Of a stretch of DNA of 64,000 nt, positions 23,886 through 33,865 are shown one piece after another. The position numbers and the translations under genes were made by a program. The stretch comes from Erythrocercus mccallii (taxonomy: Eukaryota; Chordata; Aves; Passeriformes; Dicruridae): assembly GCA_013397435.1 (NCBI GenBank), contig VZRG01000032.1, forward strand, positions 1,410,931-1,474,930, given 5' to 3'. Every line of letters begins with the position of its first letter. Within the stretch, counting starts at the first letter, position 1. The notes under the pieces were generated by a model, which saw nothing but the letters and a program-made list of their open reading frames with translations, did not search any database and had not been told where the DNA came from.

Positions 23886-24010
23886 GTAATTTTTATTTCT
23901 TTCTTCTAAACCTAAACTTGTTACAAGTTAACTCATCTCAATCCTTGCATTGTGGTGTTAGGTGAAATTTTATGCAGCTGAGGGAGCTTTGTTGTTTGTT
24001 TTGACACCAG

Positions 24011-24369
24011 GAGATAACCTCCAGCGGACAAAGCACCAGCAGTTCATCAGCGCTTTCCACTCCACCACCTGCTGGGCAGAGTCCGGCCCAGCAAGGCTCA
24101 GGAGTCCCCGGAGTTCAGCAGGTCAATGGTGTGACAGTGGGGGCACTGGCTAGTGGTATGCAGACTGTAACCTCCACCATTCCTGCAGTGCCGGCTGTGG
24201 GTGGAATAATTGGAGCACTGCCAGCCAGCCAGCTGGCAATCAATGGAATTGTAGGGGCTTTAAATGGGGTAATTCAGACCCCAGCAACAATATCACAGAA
24301 CCCTTCTCTCACTCATGCAACTGTGCCACCCAATGCAACACATCCTCTGCCAACCACGCTAAATAACAG
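24011..24369 (+). CDS. MLLT10: MLLT10 (AF10) large C-terminal exon
   Basis: This 359-bp exon follows the acceptor TTTTGACACCAG after an unusually short 125-bp intron and ends at AACAG|GTAAGA. It starts EITSSGQSTSSSSALSTPPP and continues through AGQSPAQQGSGVPGVQQVNG, a small-residue-rich segment (VGGIIGALPASQLAINGIVG) and a Thr/Pro/Asn-rich end (PPNATHPLPTTLNN). This is the conserved Ser/Thr/Gly-rich tail of AF10, of low complexity and probably disordered. Two bases (ag) are carried to the next exon. The high GC of this exon against its flanks agrees with coding sequence. Confidence 0.96.
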
Positions 24370-25246
24370 GTAAGAATTTGCTGATTTTGTTTTTCCTCAT
24401 AATGGCTGCTGTTCTTCAGGTTAGCTGGGTTTTTTGGTCTTACTCCAAATATATTCTTTATTCCTTTGCCTGTAATTGTCAAAGTAACTTCTGCTCCTGG
24501 CCTGTGAATGAAAGTGAGGAGGCATTTAATGGAAGCACAAATAGTCAAGTTAAAGAAAAGATGTTTTCTCTAGAGCTTTTGGGAATCCTAGTGAATTCCT
24601 GTTTTTTAATCAAGTCACATTCCCAAACAAATGTAATGAGCTTCAGCTCCTTTTTTTAGGTCAGAAAACAATATTCTTTGTCCTGCCAATTGTTCTTCCA
24701 GGATTAAAGGAGCACTGGAAAAGCTACCATTTGTTGCAGTAAGAAGGGGGAGGGGGAGAAGGAGAAGGGTATATATGGTCATGTAATTCAAAATGTAATA
24801 GGCATAACTAACCAGAGTTGTAATACAGTTGCATGGTTTTTAGTTGCCTACACTGACTCCAAACCCAACAAAATTAGTTTTTCAAGCAGAGTTCCTATGG
24901 ATTTCTAAATGCATAAAAAGATTCATTTGAGGGTATTCCTAACAGCCCTTCACCAAAGCCAGGTACCCTCAGTAACATAAACTGTTACTGCTTGAGCTGC
25001 AAGGCAAATGGGTAACAAAAGGAGACAGCTGTTTTCCAGGAGGAGGAATGGACTTCTTGGTCTGGAAGTATTTTGGGATAGAGCAGAGCTTGGACCAGCT
25101 CTTCTTGCTGCTCCCCTTCCCCACACCCCTTGTCCTGTCCTTCATTTAGGAAGGAGAACTACAGTTCTGTGTAGAAAGAAGTGCCTGTAAATAGGGAGTG
25201 GGTTACTTGTCTTTAAGTAGAGTTTATTTTTGGACATTATGGTGGA

Positions 25247-25636
25247 TTATCCATCAAAAAAAGACACATGTGATTGGAATGATGCTGGGATCCCTAATTT
25301 CCTGGCTCCTTTTCCAGTTTCTTTGCTTCCTGTTGGTTTGGCAGCTCCTGAATATTTGTGTACTGTATCACAGTGTGGTATTGCTTCAGTAGGCTCATAA
25401 AATCTGATACTTCCAAATGTATCCTGTTGTTTGCATGTGTCCTTACGTTTTTCCTGCGAAGCCTGTAATTTTCGTAGTTCATATCCTTTGTGAACATGAG
25501 GTTTCATAGGATAAACAAAAGACAATCTGTTCATGAAAAGTTTTTGTCTTTCTTGAGCATCAGAGTTTTGCAAAAAACCCAAAAATTTTGCATTCTCTCC
25601 CCAAAAGTGTGAGAAAGAAATACTAGACAAGATCAA
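25247..25636 (-). CDS. Unidentified antisense open frame in an MLLT10 intron (hypothetical)
   Basis: This open frame of 129 codons on the - strand ends at TAA (25247-25249). AATAAA follows 19 bases beyond the stop (complement of 25223-25228). The protein is hydrophilic, with segments such as MNRLSFVYPMKPHVHKGYEL, a Lys/Gln/Arg-rich stretch (RKLQASQEKRKD) and a Gly/Lys-rich end (KPTGSKETGKGARKLG). It has no ATG at its 5' limit; an internal Met lies about 35 residues in. A weak splice acceptor (CTTGTCTAG, 25623-25631) could begin a terminal exon just upstream. I cannot name the family. It could be the last exon of a nested antisense gene, a retrocopy fragment, or chance. The composition and the poly(A) signal make it more interesting than neighbouring frames. 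Confidence 0.25.
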   Translation of the reverse strand: MILSSISFSHFWGENAKFLGFLQNSDAQERQKLFMNRLSFVYPMKPHVHKGYELRKLQASQEKRKDTCKQQDTFGSIRFYEPTEAIPHCDTVHKYSGAAKPTGSKETGKGARKLGIPASFQSHVSFFDG

Positions 25637-27370
25637 TCATATTAACCAGTTGCATGCTGCTTTCCACTTTCAGGTACTCCTAGAATATATCAGTTATGCT
25701 AATTACCAGTCATGCTACTGTTTTCTGAAATTATTTTGTTTATACACAGTTTTGCTTCTCTTTGTATTGCGGAAGTTCTTTTGTTTCTGTTTTAATATCC
25801 ATTTTAAGTGCTGCAACTCTTCATTGTGTAGCTTAGTAGTGGAGTGTTCCAATTCAAAATTAATGTTTATATTAAATTTAAAAGTGCACTTTTCACACAA
25901 TTCTCTGCTTTATTTGAGCTTATCCACATTATTTCCCAGGCCTTCTTCCTTTTGAGATGTTTGACAATTACCCTCATTTTCTGTGACTTTTCAGTGTTTA
26001 TGGTTGTATGTTTAGAAGGGAAAAGCTCAGTAATGTTAATGCTAATATGATTGTGGTAATGACACGTGCATTCTTCATTCCTGTTGGTCCCATTACAAAT
26101 GCTTTAGTGAAATATATGAAAAAGTGTTTTGTTATGGGAGCTAAGTTGCAGTGAGGCTCTGGGTTGATTTTGAAGGGAGGAAAAAACCAGACAAAAACAT
26201 ACTTTCCACCTGTTGAAATTATTGTTTCTGGAACTCTGTGGGACACCTGCCAGGCTTGAGTTTGGTGCTGCTTCAGTGGCAACTGATTGACTATTTCTTT
26301 AATTTTAAATTTCCCAGGGTACCCCCTGCCCTTTGAACTGCTCTGGTGGGAAGGTTGAATGGTACCAAGCACAGGCAGGCTCAAAAGTTTGGTGCTGTGG
26401 TGATGTGAGCTCTCTGACTCTGGTTAGATTGTGTGCTGGGGTCAAGGTTGGAGGAGGTTTAAATCAGCATTTTGGAAAGCTACATGAGAATTCAGCCCTG
26501 CTTTCTAACTTCAGGATATTGTTCTGTAATTTTAAAAGACCTGCCAGATGTTCCTGGAAGTTACTTGTTACAGTAACTTCCCAAACTTCAGAATCTGTTC
26601 CAACAGTTTAATGTGAAAAATAGGCAGAGTGTTCACCAATACATGAAGACTTCTTTATGAATATTGTCCTTATTCATATGAACTCTCTAACTGTGGCACA
26701 CGAGGTGAGAAAACACTGCTTTGCACACTGTTGTTGGAGAGAGTTTCAAGTTGTAGGTAAAAGAACCTACATTCATTTGGCAGAGAAAAATACTTGATCT
26801 TTTTCTGGGAAAAAAGATGGCTTAATATAGATTGCCAGCAAGTGGGAGATTAAGTGATTTGAGGAAAGAGATAGGATTGTTTCTTTACATTCTCGCAACC
26901 AGAGAAGAGTGTAGGATGGAGAGTTTCAGACTGATCATGTACCTTTTAATGAGAAGCTAAAAGGGATTAAATTTACATTCCAAGCTGATCTGGTTTAGAG
27001 AAAGCTCTGTGGTGAAATCCAGGGAACTCTCTTATGGGAAGCTTGGGAGCTGCAGCATTTTGTCCTCTGCAGTTTGGTTTTGTTTCTAGACACTGAGATC
27101 TCAGCGGCTGACTGAGGGTATTTTCTTTCAAGTGCCCATGCAGAGCAAGAGAGGCAGGCAGAGCGATTAAAGAGAAGGGAGAACAACAGCAGAAAAAAGA
27201 AGTGCAAAGGTAAAACATGATCTGGGAAAAAGAAAGAATGGGATAAAAGAATGAACAAAACCAGTGGAGAAGATTCATTCCAGTATAGAAGAATACAGGA
27301 AAAAGTGAGGTAAAAAGAGAAGAAGGAAATAATGGTAATATTAGTCAGAATACTGTGGGAAATAGTGTGA

Positions 27371-27790
27371 AAGGCTTTACCTAAGTCCAGGTAGATGCGT
27401 TCTCAGCCTTTCCCTCACCCACTGAAGAGGTCACTTTGTCACAGGAGATCAGGTCAGTGAAGCAGGACCTGCCTTCCACAAACCTGTGCTGGCTGGGCCG
27501 ATCCCCTGGTTGTCCTGCACATGCTGTGTGATGGCTCTCAAGAGGATCTGCTCCATGACCTTCCCTGGCACCAAGGTCAGACTGACAAGGCCTGATGCTG
27601 AGATCCTCCTTCCAGCCCTTCTTCTAGACAGGCATCACAGTTGCTATCTTGTAGTCAGTTGGGATCTCGAGATCCCAGTCAGCCAGGGCTGCTGCAAAAT
27701 GGTTGAAAGTGTCTCTGTGTGCATTTCCATCAGCTCCCTCAGTAGCCTTGGGTGGATTCCATCCAGCCCCATAAACTTTCCATTGACACA
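27371..27790 (-). mobile_element. CR1 LINE fragment, reverse transcriptase part
   Basis: The reverse complement encodes diverged CR1 reverse-transcriptase sequence. The + strand carries familiar antisense CR1 text, such as GGATCTGCTCCATGACCTTC and the segment before it on GGTTGTCCTGCACATGCTGT. It overlaps the same part of the element as the sense copy near 55.2-55.3 kb. It is truncated at both ends, with no 3' tail, and is not active. It sits antisense to MLLT10 within an intron. Confidence 0.85.
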
Positions 27791-29107
27791 GGCTTCCCTT
27801 TCCCCATAGGAAATCATAAGTGCAGCCTACCAGGTGTGTCCCATGTTCTGTAGTGCTGAGATCATGCAACAGAGTATGAGACAAAGTTTATATGCGGCTT
27901 GCCCTATCCCAGTGAGAGAGAATGGTGATGCCTTGGATACTTTCATATTGACTGGTTAATACAAAGTCAAATTACAGCAGAGCTGGGCTACAGTTTGCTG
28001 GCTGCTGTAAAAATGCAAGATAAGTATCATCCCCTGAGGAGCTACATGATTGTAGCCTAATGGTATGGATTTGTGACTGATTTAAGTGAATTATTCTTTA
28101 CTACCAATCCCAACAAGAAATCCTGTCATCCTATGCACACCTTCTTACTAGAACTTCTGCATCGCACAGTAACCTCATCAACATTAATAGAGAATCTGTC
28201 AGTGTGTTTTGTATTGGTTAAAGCTTCAGCTCAGTTCCCACAGGTTGCAGCCCATTGTGTAAGACTTGGTATGAGGGGAGGGGACAGAAATGTACAGCTC
28301 AAAAGGAAATACTTAATTTTTCAACAGCAGGATAAACCTCTCATGAAACAACAGCTTAATATTTTAATGAGTGTTTAAAACCAGTAAAAGCTAACACTGT
28401 ACTGAAAGAGTAAATCCAGCTGTCTTCTTGGTCTTTTCCTAACACACCCCTTGTTCATGCTGTTGGTCTTGCAGTAAGCTGATATAGCTGAAGAAACCCT
28501 TTATTTACAGCCTAATTCTCAGCTGGATCTATTCCCTGCCCAGTTTCCTAAATATTTGCAGTTTTATGTAGGCATGAAAATAAGACTGGGAGTGAAGTAG
28601 TTGGCAAAAGCAGAGGCAGCTGCATTCCATGGCAGCGTCCCTTGGCTCCTTGCAAGGCTGAAGGTGTTTGCTGAATTACAGGCAAGGTGTGGGCAATAGG
28701 AGTGGTTTGAATGACACAAAAGGTGGGAATTAGAAGGAAACCATGGCAAAGTTAAGTGCTTGGTAACTAGGTGTTGGAAGTTCGGCAAGAGCTGTCTTGT
28801 AATATAAAATCTGGCCTTTTTGTATAAAGTATTTGAAAAGTACTTTATAATTGGAAATTGTTTTCTGAGTTTCAAATAACGTGCATGGAGGGGATGTTAC
28901 AGGCAAGATGTTGCTGTTGCTCAGCATAAATGACACTTGGGGGTGGTGTCAGAAATTGCAGCTGGACAGTCAGACAATATCTGCAGGATGAAATCAAATG
29001 CTAAATAGGGTCTGTCTGTTTGTGTACATCTTTTCTTTAATGGAAAGCTGAAGGGAAAAGTTCATACTTCCATGTAAACCACGCTATTACCCTGTCAAAC
29101 CCTACAG

Positions 29108-29210
29108 TGCCTCAGGACTAGGATTGCTTTCTGACCAACAGAGACAACTATTACTCCATCAACAGCACCAGCAATTCCAGCAATTACTAAGTACCCAGCA
29201 ACTCACATCA
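29108..29210 (+). CDS. MLLT10: MLLT10 (AF10) exon, Gln-rich
   Basis: This is a 103-bp exon between ACCCTACAG and CTCACATCA|GTAAGT. With the carried bases it reads SASGLGLLSDQQRQLLLHQQ and then HQQFQQLLSTQQLTS, ending on a codon boundary. It is the Gln-rich C-terminal region of AF10. It differs slightly from the mammalian form, with an extra HQ unit and Leu for Ile. It is probably a disordered or coiled interaction segment. Confidence 0.95.
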
Positions 29211-29952
29211 GTAAGTTTTTCAGTTAATTATGATTTATTCCTCTATTGTATTCTAAGGCATGGATAAACTCCTCAGCTTAATTTCATTAGTAGTAATGCA
29301 TTTAATTTGATATTAAAGGCTTTGATAATATTTTAGTCTTTCAGTTGCTTCAGCCTTTTTGGATGATAGTCATGTAAAATGTTAGGATATTATCAGGCTG
29401 TGTGTTTGGCTAGAAGAATCATTCCCTAGTGCCTTCAGTTCCATTTTGCCCTATATGGACATGGAGGCTTGTCTCTCCAGCATCAACTGTTGGCAGCAGA
29501 GCTTGGGAACATGTGTGGATTTCTAACAGTATTGTGACCTGTCTTCGATTTGCTGGAATACCAGCAAAAGACTTCTGGATATCATCTTGTGACCTGTCTT
29601 TGCTCTGCTTGAGTATTCATTTAGGCCATTAGTTAACTGGTTTAACTATTTGTACTGTTGTATAGTTTTAGTACACAGTCTTCTCAGGTATGTTTGTTCT
29701 GACATAGGCCTGATGAAGCCAGCAGGCTTAGCTGAACTTCTGCTGAGCTACTGATTTCAGGAAGCCTGACAGAAATTTCCTTTCCTACAGTCCCATGGAA
29801 CTTCATTAGTGTAACCTAAATCAGCTGGGATTAGTTTAAGGGTGTCACTGACTGAAGACCTGGATAAGCAGGAACTCAGGGAGGAGCTATTTTTCAGCAA
29901 CTAATTATTGATCTTTTTTTTCTTCCTCCTCCCTCTCCCCATATTACTCAAG
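29211..29952 (+). other. MLLT10: MLLT10 intron (742 bp)
   Basis: This intron runs from the GTAAGT donor to an acceptor preceded by a long pyrimidine tract (TTTTTTTTCTTCCTCCTCCC), then ATATTACTCAAG. No other feature is seen. Confidence 0.8.
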
Positions 29953-30165
29953 GAACAACATCAGGCCCTTTTGTATCAATTAGTACAGCAACAGCATCAC
30001 CATCACCAACACCATCAGTCTGAAGTACAGCAATTGCAGATTACTGGAGGAACACAGATACCCATAAACAACTTACTTTCAGGCACACAGGCCTCACCAC
30101 TTAATGCAGCTGCTACCAACCCATTCCTTACAATTCACGGAGATAACGCAGCTCAGAAGGTGACA
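29953..30165 (+). CDS. MLLT10: MLLT10 (AF10) exon with Gln/His-rich tail
   Basis: This is a 213-bp exon (71 codons, phase 0 at both ends) ending at GTGACA|GTAAGT. It reads EQHQALLYQLVQQQHHHHQH, then HQSEVQQLQITGGTQIPINN and on to a conserved end containing NPFLTIHGDNAAQKVT. The Gln/His run contains seven histidines within eleven residues and is longer in Gln than the mammalian version I recall. Codons CAG, CAT, CAC and CAA are mixed, so it is not a pure slippage-prone repeat. The final segment is among the best conserved parts of the AF10 C-terminus. Confidence 0.95.
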
Positions 30166-32250
30166 GTAAGTATACTTCTCACCTCACTTACCTTGCAGTA
30201 CCTCCACAAGGTAACTAAAAGATAAGAAGCAGGTTATGTGCCTGTATTCACAGATCAAAGATGGTGGATTTTTTGTCTTTTATTTTATTTTTCTTGAGCC
30301 TTGGGCTGCACTTAAATGAGGCTCAGAACTCTGTGAACTTGTAGTCACACCAAACATGTCTGCTGCACACTGTTGCTTCCCTGGATCAGGACACCAATCC
30401 AGTGACCCTCGCCTTCCTCTTGTAATTACAACTGCAGCCCTAGTCCTCCTCACCCTACTTCTTCCCCAGCATTGTGTCCACTGTTTTGTGCATCATTCCT
30501 TTTACCTCCTTACTGGTGAGTTTGCCTTGGCCATGCCTGAGGCCTTGTGGAGAGGTGGGGATTAGCTCATGGCATGAGAGGTAAGGAAGCCCATTGCTGG
30601 GAAGGTGGAATCTGTGTTAGGGGAATGGGCTATGTGCATCTGGCCTGGGAAAATGAGGCTGCACATTGGGAGGCTGAGCAGCTCTTCTGCTTCATAGAGT
30701 AATAAAACCTGTCCTAGACAGATAAAGAAACAAGACATGTTTTTCTGGCAAAGATATTCCATTATCTTCAGTATTTGCCCATAATCTCTATCCCCAAGAC
30801 AAGAATTCTTTCTTCAAGAAATCAGAGAACAGGCTTCATTCTTTAAAGGTCCTACAATTAAGATGAGAGGATAAAAGAAGGAACACATGAAACTTAGAAA
30901 AGCAAAGGATGAATAGAGCAGGAAGTTTTGGGATTCCTTGGAGAAGACAGCAGATGGGGACAGTTTGGGCTAAATATGAATCTCCTCTCTGCTCCCCACT
31001 CCCAGATCCTCCACTTACTTTAGGAGCGCTGTGGTGGAGGACTCAGGCTGGGCTTCTGTGGTACTTCAGGCAGTATACACTTCCAGACACAAACCACATA
31101 AGTGATGAATTTTCAAGATGATTTTTCCTGGAAACAGCTCCCTTCCATTCAAAATTGTGAGCACTTACTTTTGTTCAGCTTTGTGCTTTGGGGTTTGGGC
31201 AGTTGTGACATCGTGGCTGCGAACGGTCACTGTGGTCAGGCCCTGCTGTCAGGGTCACTGACTGTCATAGCAAATGTGCTGGCACAGGGCTTGTCTCCAG
31301 GCCTTGCCTTCATTCAGAAATGTGCAGTTTGTTCTCATATATTTAAAACTTATCTCCCCTCTTCTCCAAAAACTAGTAGTGAATGAAATGGAGACTTTAT
31401 ATTTGGTGTACATCCAAGCAAAAAAAATTCTATGGGATCTTATTTTGATTTTTTTAAAATGGTCATTACTAGGTCTGTACAGTGCAGTGTATTTTTACAA
31501 ATATGCCATTATAGTTTTTATGTTAACAGTTAGCTGTAAATAATTCCAAGAAACCTCAGAACATCTTTCGAAAAAAAAAAACCCTTACCAAAGATTTCTT
31601 TTGAACCTTTATATTTTTTAAGGCTAGAATTGAGACACATTGCACAGACTGTTGAACGGTTTTTAACAAATTCTCTGTTTGCCAGAGTTTGACTGTTCTA
31701 ATCTCATTTGCAATTAAAATGGGTTTTCAGGTACTTCTGAATGCTCAGTGAATGTGATGAGATTTTTTGCTCAGTCCTGTTCAATACTTTCAGGAAATGT
31801 CTTTGTAGCAATACATGAAAGAAAGAATTGTGATGGGGCAAATTGGTAATTATTTGTTCTGATGGAGAAGTGTAGATTTCAGCCCTCTCCAGTGGGCAAA
31901 TGTAGCAGAGGTCACCTGATGTTTCTCTTTACTATCTTGCAGTTCTAGAGAGATGTTCCCACGGCCAGGAACAGCCACTGTAGTTGGAACGAAAGTAGGA
32001 GAGTTGTTGTTTTATAATGCTGCCTGTCATGACCTTAGCATTAGTTGCTTCAATATGGAACTGCTCTTTTAATTACTCTTACCTTTCCCACTTTTTATTC
32101 TACAGTGCATTGTTATTTTTACAATGCAGAAGTTACTATTTAGATGGCTGTAGTGAATGTACCTCAACTGCTTTGTCATCTTTATGAACTGAATTTTACT
32201 TAGCTCTGTATGTTATAATCTGATTTTTAGAAGTATTTTCTCTTACACAG
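30166..32250 (+). other. MLLT10: Last MLLT10 intron
   Basis: This is a 2.1-kb intron with a GTAAGT donor and the acceptor TTCTCTTACACAG. It contains scattered short open frames without recognisable motifs. No transposon or RNA gene was recognised. Confidence 0.78.
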
Positions 32251-32295
32251 AGGCTCAATGATAAAACTGGACCAGTTGCGTCAGAGAAGAGTTGA
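32251..32295 (+). CDS. MLLT10: MLLT10 (AF10) last coding exon, stop codon
   Basis: The terminal coding part is 45 bp. After TCTTACACAG it reads RLNDKTGPVASEKS and ends in TGA. It matches the C-terminus of vertebrate AF10 (mammalian RLSDKTGPVAQEKS), so the gene is complete at its 3' end. The nine visible exons together give 447 residues, roughly the C-terminal two fifths of a protein of slightly over 1000 residues. Confidence 0.96.
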   Translation, partial: RLNDKTGPVASEKS

Positions 32296-33513
32296 CATTT
32301 GAATGACACTTGAGCCCTGCACATCCTGCTGTTATAGCACTTCACGTGGCTGCAAACCCCGGGTTTCCTTTCTGCAGATTGAAAAAGAGCAACAAGGAAC
32401 TCTTACTGCACAGCAAGAGGTTAATAATTTTCATAAGGATATTTTTGGTAGGCTTTCATTTGCTTTCTTGTTGCACTAAAATGGATGTACTTTTTAATGT
32501 CTCAGACTGTGAAGCAGATAAAACTCTGCAAATCATAATTATTTTGTCAATATGATGGTACTAAGTACAAATTCAACCATGGAAGAACACACACTTGACT
32601 CTTCAGTCCTACTGTCACAGATGTAAAGGCTATAAACCGTCTGCAGTGATGCATTGCTTTGGTTTCAGAGCAGTAGTTCTAACAGCCCAACTCCAGCCCA
32701 TGTGATCTGCTGCTGCAGTTATAATAGATCCTTTTAGACTGAGCTTGTAATGGCAGCTGGGACTTGCTGCTCGTCATTTCTTTTTTTTACACACCTGTTT
32801 CGGAACCTGACTCATAAGGGAATTGACTTCTGAACTTTTTATTCCTTTAAATTCCTATTGTTGTATAGTTGGAGTTTTTCTTGAATAAGAATTATGGTAT
32901 GGAATCCAAAGTTTAATAATTTTGGTGTAGGTTTTAGAGTTCTGAGGTTTTTAAAGGAACCAGTTTGGTTCCAGTGACAAAGTTTTCTTACCAGATGAGG
33001 CCACACTGGAAGAAGTTTGTGTAGTGTTTGGCCTAAACCAAGTGCCTGTTGCTACCTCCATTTTGTTGAAACGGCTGCAAACAGCTGATCATGCACTAGA
33101 TGTGTCCTTGTTAGCAGCGGGAATATTCTGTCTTGCACCAGCAGCCTTGTTCTGCCTTTCCTAGAGGTGTTTATACCACTGTAGAGAGCTCAGGCAGATT
33201 GTTACCTGGGTCACTTTTCACTAATAAATACCAAAAAGTGAGCTACCATTTCCCACTAAAATTTCCCAGTGGTTGAAACGGGTGAACTTGAGTTACAACA
33301 CTTCCGGCAGTTGCTGATCTTGTGGTGAGTCTATGCAGGGTGGTGAAGGACAGTTTAAATGGGGGTAATGACCACTAATCAAGAGTGAGGTGGGAATTAT
33401 TAGCGGAAAAGACCCAGCTGTAATTAGACCTCCACTGTGTACTTATTTGGAAGAACATGTTAATTCTGCAATATGTTTCTTAGTTAAACATTGCACAGTT
33501 CTTACCTCATTTC

Positions 33514-33521
33514 TGTAAATA
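33514..33521 (+). promoter_or_regulatory. Pumilio response element, overlaps a poly(A) signal
   Basis: TGTAAATA fits the PUM consensus UGUANAUA in the transcribed strand of the MLLT10 3' UTR. It overlaps the AATAAA at 33518-33523, so protein binding and cleavage could interfere with each other. Binding is inferred from the motif only. Confidence 0.35.
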
Positions 33522-33523
33522 AA
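33518..33523 (+). terminator. MLLT10: MLLT10 internal poly(A) signal
   Basis: A canonical AATAAA about 1.2 kb after the stop is followed by a T/G-rich stretch (GTTTTGTGAATCTGTTTTGT). It is a likely alternative cleavage signal. Confidence 0.55.
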
Positions 33524-33678
33524 GTTTTGTGAATCTGTTTTGTATTGTGAAGAATTCATAAGAAAACATTGATATTTTGATTTGTAATATTTCTAATTAG
33601 TAGATTTAATTGAAAAAGTAAAAATAATTTATTTTTATATGTTCTGGGGAATTTTTAAAAAATGTCACAAATCACTTT

Positions 33679-33686
33679 TGTAGATA
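33679..33686 (+). promoter_or_regulatory. Pumilio response element
   Basis: TGTAGATA matches UGUANAUA. It lies between the two distal poly(A) signals, so only the longest MLLT10 transcripts would carry it. Confidence 0.35.
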
Positions 33687-33841
33687 CTTCACAAAAGTAA
33701 ACCAGTGGTTTATTTTACTTACTCACCCCACTGGTGGATATTCTGTAACAATTTGTACAAAAGGTAAGACGGAAATGTGCTGTTATTTTGACTAGATGTA
33801 AAATTCCAAGTGTATGAAAAGATATGTACAAAGCTTTTGTT

Positions 33842-33847
33842 AATAAA
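33842..33847 (+). terminator. MLLT10: MLLT10 distal poly(A) signal
   Basis: A canonical AATAAA sits in an AT-rich context, followed within 40 bases by TTGTATATCACTTGTGTGAAGG, a T/G-rich downstream element. It is the best candidate for the main 3' end of MLLT10. Confidence 0.65.
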
Positions 33848-33865
33848 CTTTAATAATGTTTATCA

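Larger units (their letters stand above)
24370..29107 (+). other. MLLT10: MLLT10 intron
   Basis: This 4.7-kb intron holds a CR1 fragment at about 27.37-27.79 kb in the opposite orientation to the gene. It also holds an unidentified antisense open frame at 25247-25636 and a purine-rich patch near 24.75-24.77 kb (GGGGGAGGGGGAGAAGGAGAAGG). No exon or RNA gene was recognised. Confidence 0.75.
32296..33865 (+). other. MLLT10: MLLT10 3' UTR (3' end approximate)
   Basis: This non-coding stretch of about 1.57 kb follows the stop. It is AT-rich in its last 400 bases, with AATAAA hexamers at 33223-33228, 33518-33523 and 33842-33847. The most distal is followed by T/G-rich DNA (TTGTATATCACTTGTGTG), a plausible cleavage context near 33865. 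Use of the proximal sites would give shorter UTRs that lack the distal Pumilio motif. Confidence 0.75.
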
